A DNA stretch of 17,454 bases from an uncultured bacterium (GTDB taxonomy: Bacteria > Cyanobacteriota > Vampirovibrionia > Gastranaerophilales > Gastranaerophilaceae). The number at the start of each line of letters is the position of its first letter. Position 1 is the stretch's first letter. Below the pieces are notes generated by a model that saw nothing but the letters and a program-made list of their open reading frames with translations, was not told the origin of the DNA and ran no database searches. The stretch is taken from the NCBI GenBank assembly GCA_902464375.1, contig CABQIM010000035.1:1-17454 (forward strand). Reading direction: 5' to 3'. Below are positions 1 through 6,700 of the stretch, one piece after another. The translations under genes were made by a program, and so were the position numbers.

Positions 1-152
1 ATTCTAAAAATGCAACCGTAATTGCAAGCCACATGGATACTGTAAGCCATTTAACAGTTACAAGAAAAGATTTAAAACATTTTAAAAACAATAATAATAT
101 AGATAATTTACTGATACCTACAGATGGTGAAGTTTTGGATTTTCTTCGATAG
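1..152 (+). CDS. C-terminal end of a probable MBL-fold metallo-hydrolase (partial)
   Basis: An open frame enters from the left edge (first full codon at base 3) and stops at TAG 150-152, giving 49 residues. The visible tail contains ASHMDTVSHLTVTRKDL, then LLIPTDGEVLDF. A histidine followed by an N/S-H-x-T-x-T-R-x-D-L stretch and a late IP-x-DGE motif is what I recall from the C-termini of MBL-fold (metallo-beta-lactamase superfamily) hydrolases in bacteria. The main metal-binding HxHxDH motif would lie outside the window, so substrate and catalytic competence cannot be judged. No strong terminator follows. The family call is from memory of the tail motif and is moderately confident; the partial coding status is firmer. 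Confidence 0.6.
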   Translation, partial: SKNATVIASHMDTVSHLTVTRKDLKHFKNNNNIDNLLIPTDGEVLDFLR

Positions 153-412
153 TTGGCTCAATTTCTATTGGTTGTTCTTATTCTATTTCAAGAACTTGTA
201 ACTCATGCCACAGGAATTTTGAAAAAAATTTTTCCGACCTCTGAAATACCCTCACACAGCCAACTTTCACAAATTAATCAATCTAACCGTACAAAATCAG
301 TTTACTCGTTAAATTACAAAGAGGGAGGGGTGAAAACTTGGAACCGACCCCGATTGTTGTTCTCTAAGAGAACTCGCGCACTGCGAATAACCCGTGAGAA
401 AGCAATAAAAAA
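153..412. other. Intergenic region between the MBL-fold gene and tRNA-Met
   Basis: About 260 bases with no credible gene; an open frame crossing it simply reads through the tRNA on the wrong strand. It contains a short perfect hairpin, GTTCTC-TAA-GAGAAC at 359-373, and a tRNA-like fragment at 376-398 (listed separately). A T-rich run on the minus strand follows the tRNA 3' end directly, from 412 downwards, and may help end tRNA transcription. Confidence 0.5.
376..398 (+). repeat. Inverted partial copy of the tRNA-Met anticodon arm
   Basis: This stretch reads GCGCAC-T-GC-GA-ATA-A-CCCGTGAG. It matches the sense sequence of the neighbouring tRNA anticodon arm (441-462, minus strand) at about 19 of 23 aligned positions, with one inserted base, but lies on the opposite strand. 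A leftward transcript from the tRNA gene would therefore carry a near-complement of its own anticodon arm about 15 nt past the mature 3' end. It may be a tRNA relic or a functional trailer element; the sequence alone does not decide. Confidence 0.5.
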
Positions 413-486
413 TAGCAAGGGAGAGATTCGAACTCTCGACCTCACGGGTATGAGCCGTGCGCTCTCACCAGCTGAGCTACCTTGCC
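413..486 (-). tRNA. tRNA-Met (CAT), elongator type
   Basis: The minus strand folds as a complete 74-nt tRNA. The acceptor stem is GGCAAGG with CCTTGCT (first pair G-U) and the D arm is GCTC...GAGC. The anticodon arm is CACGG-CTCATAC-CCGTG with anticodon CAT, and the T arm is GAGAG-TTCGAAT-CTCTC. CCA is not encoded; the next bases are T-rich. The paired first acceptor base and the absence of three consecutive G:C pairs at the base of the anticodon stem argue against initiator tRNA. The loop and stem closely resemble elongator tRNA-Met of Bacillus. An Ile2 (lysidine-modified) tRNA with the same anticodon is the less likely alternative. Confidence 0.93.
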
Positions 487-567
487 ATATTTTTATTATG
501 TTCCAGTAGCTGGTTCGAGCGCTGCTCTCACGAAAATCTATAATCTCGTTCACTTCACTCACTCGGG

Positions 568-582
568 GAGCTACCTTGCCAT
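568..582 (-). repeat. Duplicate of the tRNA-Met 5' end
   Basis: The 15 bases GAGCTACCTTGCCAT repeat exactly those at 474-488, which cover the first 13 nt of the tRNA and two upstream bases. The copy lies 94 bp upstream of the real tRNA start, in the same orientation. Between the copies (489-567) is a non-coding stretch without a second full tRNA. It could be a decayed tRNA duplication or a footprint of integration at a tRNA gene. No integrase or other mobile gene is visible. Confidence 0.6.
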
Positions 583-646
583 AAATTTAAACTATTTACT
601 TGTCACTTGTTTATTTTCTCACAAACATTTTTAAATTTCAAGTAAA

Positions 647-680
647 AAAAGAAGAGCTTATTTTTAGAAGCTCTTCTTTT
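647..680 (-). terminator. Rho-independent terminator of the small membrane protein gene
   Basis: A 13-bp perfect stem (arms 647-659 and 668-680; core GAAGAGCTT / AAGCTCTTC) with an 8-nt loop lies 15 bases beyond the stop codon of the minus-strand gene at 695-1018. Read leftward, it is followed by a run of T. Confidence 0.85.
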
Positions 681-694
681 CTCTTTTTTATTCA

Positions 695-1018
695 CTAATC
701 ATCAACTTCTACGTCTTGTCTATGTTCTTTTTGATGGAGCGGTCTGTCCGCATGTCTTTTATCAAATTTCTTATGGAATTCACCTCTTGGTCCTCTATCA
801 AAATGTTGAGGTCCGAAGTCAGGTCTTACCATTTGTTGACAAGGACAAGGCATTGGCATAGGAACTGGCATTGGTGGCTTATTAAGTGCTGCAAATAAGC
901 TAATCGCTAAAAATGCACCAACAAATGTTCCGGCTGTGATTACAACAAATTTCTTAAAATATTTGTTTTGGCACAAGCATTCATGTTTTTCTTCGATAAT
1001 TTTGTTTTCGTCTGTCAT
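695..1018 (-). CDS. Small single-pass membrane protein with Cys/Met/His-rich segments
   Basis: The product has 107 residues. The N-terminus is cytoplasmic-like and contains HECLC (H12, C14, C16). One transmembrane helix covers about 23-45. A proline/methionine segment follows, PPMPVPMPMPCPC (C58, C60). The hydrophilic tail has scattered histidines (H72, H82, H89, H95, H99), mostly next to Phe, Arg or Lys. The start ATG has a good Shine-Dalgarno sequence (AGGAG about 6 nt upstream). I do not recognise a named family. The Cys pairs, Met-Pro repeats and His-rich tail could bind soft or transition metals, which would suit the neighbouring metal genes, but this is inference. It is transcribed away from the redox gene at 1098 and ends at a clear terminator. 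Confidence 0.82.
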   Translation of the reverse strand: MTDENKIIEEKHECLCQNKYFKKFVVITAGTFVGAFLAISLFAALNKPPMPVPMPMPCPCQQMVRPDFGPQHFDRGPRGEFHKKFDKRHADRPLHQKEHRQDVEVDD

Positions 1019-1097
1019 AATTTACTCTCCTATTTAATTTACATTTGTTTAACGATCTTGAATCGCATTTTGTTCATTTTTTTGTTAAAGTACTTAT

Positions 1098-1550
1098 ATG
1101 GGAATTTATGCAGAAAAAGCTTGCAATAATTTTAAAATAGGCTACAATTGTGCTCAATCAGTACTTTTAGCGTTTGCCGACAAAGTTAATTTGTCAGAAG
1201 ATACTGCTTTAAAGCTTGCTTCTTCTTTTGGTGGTGGCATGGGACGTTTAAGAGAAGTTTGTGGTGCTGTAAGTTCGATGTTCATGATTGCAGGACTTTT
1301 GCAAGGATACACTACCCCAAATAATGATGATATCAAAGGCGAACATTACGCACATATTCAAGATTTGGGTAAAAAATTCCAAAGAGAATGTGGTTCAATA
1401 ATCTGTCGTGATTTACTCGGACTTTCAGAAGGAGCTGATGAACCAACACCTTCTAAAAGAACCGATGAATATTATCAATCAAGACCTTGCGAAAATTGTA
1501 TTAAGGTTGCTGCAGAAATCATTGAATCTGAAATTCTGAAAAACGTATAA
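1098..1550 (+). CDS. C_GCAxxG_C_C family probable redox protein
   Basis: A 150-residue cysteine-rich soluble protein with the layout of the C_GCAxxG_C_C family. C18 lies in YNCAQSVL, followed by the glycine-rich SSFGGGMGR. Then come EVCGAVSSM (C55), ECGSIIC (C98, C103) and CENC (C131, C134). The canonical Gly in CGAxxG is Ser here. The family is annotated as putatively redox-active and is often found near metal or thiol systems; its reaction is not established. Frame is blocked just upstream, so ATG 1098 is the only sensible start, yet no Shine-Dalgarno sequence precedes it. A TAAAGT hexamer ends 6 nt before the ATG, which would fit a leaderless message. Its stop and that of the convergent ccdA are 1 bp apart, with no terminator between. 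Confidence 0.85.
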   Translation: MGIYAEKACNNFKIGYNCAQSVLLAFADKVNLSEDTALKLASSFGGGMGRLREVCGAVSSMFMIAGLLQGYTTPNNDDIKGEHYAHIQDLGKKFQRECGSIICRDLLGLSEGADEPTPSKRTDEYYQSRPCENCIKVAAEIIESEILKNV

Positions 1551-1551
1551 T

Positions 1552-2262
1552 TTAAACTATCGGCGCAAAAGTCTTGTAGTACAAGTATAATGCAACAAGT
1601 ATCAAAAGTGTTCCGCTGACCTTTAGCAATGTATCAGAGAAGTTTGCAAATTTTCTAAGATTTTTAACTCCGGATGTGAATAAACCTGCGATAATTAAGA
1701 TTACACCTTGACCAACTGCAAAAAGGAATAACATTGCAATCGCAGCAAGAAGATTCTTACCCATTGCGGCGAATGCCATTATGCCGGCTAAAATCGGCGT
1801 AGAGCAAGGTGTGCCTGCTAAAGCAAAGGCGACGCCCAATAAAATTGGATACACAAATAACGAATTTGTGCTATTCGTTGGCATGGCTTTTATTATTACC
1901 GGCATGTCAAAATCCAAAAGGTTAGTTAACTTCAGACCCATTACAAGTAGTAATGATGCCATTACAAGCGTAAAATAAGCGCCCAAAGCGGAGGCGAATA
2001 CACTACCGGTTACGGCACATATTATTCCTATAATTGAGAATACGATTGCTGTCCCAAATATAAAGAAGCAAAGTTGAACGAAAGTTCTAAATGGTGTTTC
2101 TTTTGAATACCCGCCAACATAGCCTATTATTAGCGGTAACATAGCAAGCGAACAGGGCGAAATTGAAGCGAGTACACCACCTAAAAATGATGCTGCGAAC
2201 ATTAATGCCCATACTCCGGCACTTGTTGTGCCGGAAGAAAAAATTTGTACTAAATTATCCAT
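1552..2262 (-). CDS. ccdA: CcdA-type cytochrome c biogenesis / thiol-disulfide membrane reductant carrier
   Basis: A 236-residue polytopic membrane protein with about six helices. It carries the paired cysteine motifs of the CcdA/DsbD-beta family: SPCSLAMLP (C37) in the first helix and AGTPCSTPILAG (C153) in the fourth. These move electrons from cytoplasmic thioredoxin across the membrane to an extracytoplasmic thiol protein. Its start overlaps the 3' end of the thioredoxin-like gene by 8 bp, so the two are translationally coupled. The presumed partner is that membrane-anchored thioredoxin. With no cytochrome c genes nearby, a general role in reducing exported cysteines, or in protecting metal proteins, is as likely as cytochrome c maturation. 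Confidence 0.92.
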   Translation of the reverse strand: MDNLVQIFSSGTTSAGVWALMFAASFLGGVLASISPCSLAMLPLIIGYVGGYSKETPFRTFVQLCFFIFGTAIVFSIIGIICAVTGSVFASALGAYFTLVMASLLLVMGLKLTNLLDFDMPVIIKAMPTNSTNSLFVYPILLGVAFALAGTPCSTPILAGIMAFAAMGKNLLAAIAMLFLFAVGQGVILIIAGLFTSGVKNLRKFANFSDTLLKVSGTLLILVALYLYYKTFAPIV

Positions 2263-2647
2263 TGATTAACTCTTTCAAATAATTTTCTAATATCTGTGGT
2301 TGCATAGAACCTTCAATGCGTCTTAAAGTGTTACCGTTCTTATCTTTAAAAACAGTAGTTGGTACTAATTTTACATCATAACTTTTGATTAATGCTCTGG
2401 TAGCATTATTTTTTTGAGTAACATTTATCTGTCTTAATGTAATATCGCGGTTGTATTTTGGAAATACTTCGTCAAATACTTTTTCTAATTGCTGACACTC
2501 GTAACACATTGGAGATGCAAATTTAATAACTTCTGCTCCTCCAGCAGCAACGGATGGCGGAGTCGCTAGCTTATCTCTTGTTAATCCGAAGTACGCTACA
2601 AGCGGTACAAGAAAAATTAATGCGATAATAATGATATTTTTATTCAT
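2255..2647 (-). CDS. Membrane-anchored thioredoxin-like protein
   Basis: The product has 130 residues. An N-terminal hydrophobic anchor spans about 4-22 and has no lipobox. The thioredoxin fold follows, with active site MCYEC (C48-Y-E-C51) and the conserved cis-proline loop LVPTTVF (P96). A KDKNGN turn and an IEG strand follow, as in thioredoxins. The CYEC dipeptide differs from the CGPC of cytoplasmic thioredoxin and is seen in extracytoplasmic relatives. The gene has a strong Shine-Dalgarno sequence (GAGGAG). It heads a two-gene unit with ccdA and is presumably re-reduced by CcdA at the outer face of the membrane. Its target substrates cannot be read from the sequence. Confidence 0.88.
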   Translation of the reverse strand: MNKNIIIIALIFLVPLVAYFGLTRDKLATPPSVAAGGAEVIKFASPMCYECQQLEKVFDEVFPKYNRDITLRQINVTQKNNATRALIKSYDVKLVPTTVFKDKNGNTLRRIEGSMQPQILENYLKELING

Positions 2648-2697
2648 AAAAATCTCCTCTCAAGAACATATATTAGCAGTGTTTGTCCTTGTTTCTT

Positions 2698-2726
2698 ATA
2701 TAATAGCGCACGACAATTTAAAACAA
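2698..2726 (-). promoter_or_regulatory. Probable promoter of the thioredoxin-ccdA unit
   Basis: Read on the minus strand: -35 TTGTTT (2726-2721), a 17-bp spacer, then -10 TTATAT (2703-2698). This lies about 50 bp upstream of the thioredoxin start. The match is reasonable but not perfect, and the region is AT-rich. Confidence 0.4.
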
Positions 2727-2761
2727 AATCCTATGCCGGTATAGTTATTACAAAAATTAAA

Positions 2762-2795
2762 ATTTCAGAATTGTTTATAATATTTATTCTGAAAT
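2762..2795 (-). terminator. Probable terminator overlapping the end of the SmtB-type gene
   Basis: Perfect 10-bp arms ATTTCAGAAT and ATTCTGAAAT (2762-2771 and 2786-2795) enclose a 14-nt loop. Read leftward, they are followed by TTTTAATTTTT. The first arm of the RNA hairpin includes the last codons and stop of the repressor gene. The stem is AT-rich, so strength is uncertain. Confidence 0.5.
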
Positions 2796-3107
2796 ATGCT
2801 CAAGTGCCATTTCTAATACTGTTTTCACGTGATGGTCATTAAGAGAATAAAAAACGTTCTTTCCCTTTTTGTCAGCTCTGACTAACTTCGCGCTTCTCAA
2901 TGTTTTGAGCTGATGTGAAACGGCAGATTTTGTCATGTTTAACAAACTTGCTAACTCTCCCACGCACATTTCATTTTCTTCCAGTGCCCATAATAACTGT
3001 ATTCTGGTGCTATCTCCCATAAGCTTGAAAAAGTCTGAAAGCTCGTATAATAATGTTGTATCGGGCATTTTGGCACTGACTTTATTTATAATATCTAATC
3101 TATCCAT
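2784..3107 (-). CDS. smtB: SmtB/ZiaR-type ArsR-family zinc-responsive repressor
   Basis: A winged-helix repressor of 107 residues from the chosen start (MDRLDIINKV). The recognition helix region is TKSAVSHQLKTLRSAKLV, followed by the wing DKKGKNVFYSL. Both metal sites of the SmtB subgroup can be recognised. EMCVGEL holds the alpha3 cysteine (C48). The C-terminal helix has D91-x-H93 and H104-x-x-E107, the Asp-His-His-Glu set that binds Zn(II) in cyanobacterial SmtB. Known SmtB/ZiaR proteins leave their operator when zinc binds, de-repressing zinc sequestration or export. A longer frame can start at a TTG 36 nt upstream, but that TTG is the -35 box of the promoter, so I reject it. ATG 3107 sits 6 nt past the -10 box, giving a leaderless or nearly leaderless message. 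The likely targets are itself and the P1B ATPase at 7248. Confidence 0.9.
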   Translation of the reverse strand: MDRLDIINKVSAKMPDTTLLYELSDFFKLMGDSTRIQLLWALEENEMCVGELASLLNMTKSAVSHQLKTLRSAKLVRADKKGKNVFYSLNDHHVKTVLEMALEHISE

Positions 3108-3113
3108 ACAAAA

Positions 3114-3143
3114 ATTATAGTTGAATATTTGTTCATGTGTCAA
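3114..3143 (-). promoter_or_regulatory. Promoter with SmtB-type operator in its spacer (repressor gene)
   Basis: Read on the minus strand: -35 TTGACA (3143-3138), an 18-bp spacer, then -10 TATAAT (3119-3114), both consensus hexamers. The spacer CATGAACAAATATTCAAC contains TGAACA-n4-TTCA, the imperfect palindrome typical of SmtB/CzrA/ZiaR operators. A bound repressor would occlude RNA polymerase, so autorepression is expected. The predicted transcription start falls at or within 1-2 nt of the ATG at 3107. Confidence 0.8.
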
Positions 3144-3464
3144 ATTATATAAAAAATAAGTATTGTAACAATTTCTTAATAAAGCCTAAAGTTTTTGGAA
3201 AATGTGCCGTAATAAATAATAAATAGAGTAATTTATAACATAACAATTTATACAAAATGTTATGAGCTCAATAGACAAGGTATATACAGAGGTAAAAAAT
3301 AACAAAATGAGATAAAAAATCAATGATTGAACAGTTGTAAAATATAGACTATAATTAGAACACAGAAAAGACATAATATTTTGTATAAAAATGTTATCCT
3401 TTATTAGAATAAATAATATGACAGAATCACGCGTATCAACGTGTATAGTACAAAAAGGAAATCA
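3144..3464. other. Divergent intergenic region upstream of the two-gene unknown operon
   Basis: A very AT-rich stretch with no credible gene; short frames lack Shine-Dalgarno sequences and recognisable content. It holds a good plus-strand promoter (3327-3355), listed separately. It also has an inverted repeat, ATAACAT (3235-3241) / ATGTTAT (3257-3263), and a short imperfect palindrome, CACG-n8-CGTG, near 3429-3444. Nothing else stands out. Confidence 0.5.
3327..3355 (+). promoter_or_regulatory. Promoter of the 102-aa/1095-aa operon with partial SmtB-like site
   Basis: -35 TTGAAC (3327-3332), a 17-bp spacer, then -10 TATAAT (3350-3355), placing the start near 3362. That is about 100 nt upstream of the first gene. 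The 12 bases TTGAACAGTTGT (3327-3338) are identical to bases 2-13 of the operator in the P1B ATPase promoter. Only one TGAACA half-site is present, because the second arm is not conserved, so repression through it is a hypothesis. Confidence 0.6.
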
Positions 3465-3773
3465 ATGGACAGAAATTTAGAACAAGCAAGAGCATATTTA
3501 TCCCATGGCAGAACGGAAGATGATGCCGAAAAGAAACTTGAGAAATTTAAAGAAAAACTCAAAATTTTTGATGGTGTAACAAGTATTGCACAGGCAAGAA
3601 AATTGGCGAAAGAGAATTTTTATATAGAAAATGATGTCAATTATATAAAATTGGATGATACCATGTGCGTTATCATTCAATCTGCAGATGTATTTAGAAT
3701 TTGCTTGGAAAATGATAAAGAATTTCTTAGCTATAACATTGTGAAACCTAAAGGCGACAGAAAAGGAGCTTGA
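3465..3773 (+). CDS. Small soluble protein of unknown function, first gene of a pair
   Basis: The product has 102 residues from ATG 3465. A Shine-Dalgarno AAGGA lies 5-6 nt upstream of this ATG; an in-frame GTG 24 nt earlier lacks one. The N-terminal half is charged and helical (EDDAEKKLEKFKEKLKIFDG). The C-terminal half looks like alternating strands (IKLDDTMCVIIQSADVFRICLE). No signal peptide, membrane helix or known motif is visible. The stop is only 2 nt before the ATG of the 1095-aa protein, so the two are surely co-transcribed. A helper or regulatory partner role is possible, but nothing in the sequence proves it. Confidence 0.78.
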   Translation: MDRNLEQARAYLSHGRTEDDAEKKLEKFKEKLKIFDGVTSIAQARKLAKENFYIENDVNYIKLDDTMCVIIQSADVFRICLENDKEFLSYNIVKPKGDRKGA

Positions 3774-3775
3774 GT

Positions 3776-6700
3776 ATGACTGAAATTAAAGGAAGTTATT
3801 TATATGACCTCAAAACCGGTCAAACTATTGGGCGCAAACAGACGCAAATCTGTCCGGAGGAAAAGAAAGATTATTCTGAAACTCGACTTTATAGTCAGGA
3901 GGATAGGACTTACTATTGCTTATTAAATACAAAAGAAGATTGTCTTTATGCTTATAATAATGATGAATTAAGTGCTGGTACTGTAAAAGATTTGTCGTTT
4001 AATCAAATTATATCTTTATTTGCACAGGGCAATATGACGACTGATGAACTTCAAATAGGGTTGCAGGCAAAAGGTGCTGAAAATATAAATATAAGTGATG
4101 CTAATGGTGTTACAACTGCTACATTTACATTTGAAAATAGAAATTATACCTTGAAGTGTGCAACAGATGCTGCAGCATCCCAGATAGATGATGTTCAATC
4201 TGCTGTTACGGATGATTCTATTTCGGCTTCTTTTAATAATTTGCATACGGATAAATTTACACCATACACGAAAAAATCCGGTTATGATGATCCGGATGAC
4301 GCAGGACAAGTTTTTGTAAATGATAGTGACCATCGCAAATATGATGTTTTTGAGTGGGATTATAAATTTTTGCTGCCGACTATCAATGAATATTTCGGTT
4401 TAAACTTAACACGTTCCGGCGATGTTTTGCATTTGCCAGAAGATATAATGCAAACGATTAACGAACATCCGGAAATCTTTCATATAACAAAATTATCTGA
4501 AGGCTCTATGTCTACCGACCCTAGTGTCTGGACAGAATATCAGATGAATAAGGGTGGATACCAAATGACTGCCGACGAGTTCTATTCGTACAAAGTTACA
4601 CAATGGGGAAATCGCCTTTCTGAAACCAATACATATGATGGACCATTATTAGCTGTTAAATGCGATGGACAGAATGTTGAATTTACAGATAAAACAGTTG
4701 CTGCAATTAAAGACTATTTATCATCAAAAACTAATGATAAATCAAATGATGGAACAACGAGTGATTATATGAAGTTGTTTGGTTTTACTGTGGATGATGA
4801 TGAAGAAACTATTTGGGAAAAAATCAATTTCTTTTGTAAAAGTGTCGGTTCTACAGATGGTAAAACTATAGCTTTAAGTGATTATTATGATTTAACTGCA
4901 AACGTGAAGCTAACAAATAACACTGATAGAAGCGGATATACTTACGAAAAAATTGCAGAGATGATTAATGATAAAAATGCTAGTTACAGTGAATATATCG
5001 GTTCAAAAAAGACAACGGTAACTAACCAAGAAGATTTCTCTTATGCTCCATCAATGGATGTTGGAGGTGTTCCTGTAGATGTGGCAGATGATGACGATTC
5101 GACATCTAAAGTTAATGAATTTTTGGATGGATTAAAGCAAAAATATCCGGAAGTATACAAAGAATACTATCTTCAAATCCAAAGAACATTGGAATATGAT
5201 AATCAATACGATAATCCTTATCAATTTGACGGAAAAATCCGTCTGGATTGGTATGAAACTTGCCATGGAGAAAGTGATTCACGTTGTGCTTGGTATAGAG
5301 ATGTTCTAGATTTAGCTGCAGGAATTACTGATTCAGATTCTTATAGTGAACAAGATGTTAAACGCAATAATATAGTTGATAAAATGTGCTCAGAAATTGG
5401 TGGTGAAGTTACTGATGGATATGGAAATCCAACTCTTAGCGTTGTGGACATGTTCAATTATTTATTAGGTGACAATTCTGAAAAAGTTAACTATTTTGAT
5501 AAACTTATACAAAAACAGAACTCATATAGCGAATCTGTTATAAAGGCTTTAGATAATTTGGAAGTTGCAGAACCTAATCCTGATATCAAAGTTGATAGAA
5601 GTAATGGTGATTATCACTCTATAAATGATCCTGTTAACAGTTGGGAACATTATGGTGTGGAACAGTTAACTAAAGATGAAAGAGAAGAAAAATTATCTCA
5701 TATTAATGATATTAAAAGTTATATAAAAGAGTTGCTAGACCCTATTTATGAAAACTATTTTGCCGATGATAGATATGATAGTTATATTAACTTCGAAAAA
5801 GGAAAGTCTGATTATGCAAATTCTGATAGTGATGACTTCCAGTGCATTGTTTGGTCTTGGCGAAGTGAAGAAATGAAACAAGCTTTTGTAAAAGAAGTTG
5901 ATGAAGTAATCGCAAAAGCTCTAGCTAAATACTCAAATGAAATTAATGACATTGTATTTGATGGACAGCGCATTATGTTTACTACGATTTATGATGATGT
6001 TTTGGAAGACAATCGTGGAACAGAAGTTTATGGCAATATATATGTCCCAGGATATCAAGATACAAGAAGCCCATATAGATTTGAAGCTGCTGTAGATAAG
6101 ACAAAAGCTTATACAAACCCTCCTGAAATAATCGAAAACAATATTCCTGATGGAGCGCCTGTGAATGTAGACGGAAATGACGTTGTTAAAACTCCTTGGG
6201 ATGGTATTTATGTTTCTGCAAACGGAGATTACTTATATCTTTGGGATGCAAAAGAGCAACAATACTTAGAAATGAAGCTAGGAGTACCTATGGCTTCTGG
6301 TCTGTATTCACTAGGTGATACTTCTACTCTACCATTCTATTCTTCAGGTGATACTAAAATAACCAATTACAGTAATGCAGAAGTTCATCAAATCCTGCTA
6401 TCATTGGTTTATGGCTACAATAGAACTGATAATCCGACTATTTTTGAAAAAGATGGAAAATATTATCAACTAGATTATGGTACCAAATATCATAGAGAAG
6501 GTCTTGAAGGTTATAAAGATACTTTGCGCGAGATTTCTTTTGTAAATAGTAGTTCTCAATCAGAACCGACAAATAGCTCTACTCCGGAAACACAAGCAAA
6601 GACAATCTCACCAAGTACCCTAGAGGCAGAAAAGGTGGTAAATACAGAAACTCCTGATACTCCAGATACTAAAACAGAAGAAATCGTTTATAAATCCGAG

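Noticed and set aside
153..509. Open frame of 118 codons on the plus strand
   Set aside because: It reads straight through the tRNA on the opposite strand, has no ribosome-binding site and no protein-like composition.
314..562. Open frame of 82 codons on the minus strand
   Set aside because: It overlaps the whole tRNA-Met in sense orientation and only translates the tRNA and its flanks.
1058..1078. TTGAAT...TGTTCAT arms upstream of the gene at 1098, resembling the SmtB-type operator
   Set aside because: The arms are separated by 4 more bases than in the two real sites, so half-site spacing on the helix would be wrong, and the site is not in a clear promoter spacer.
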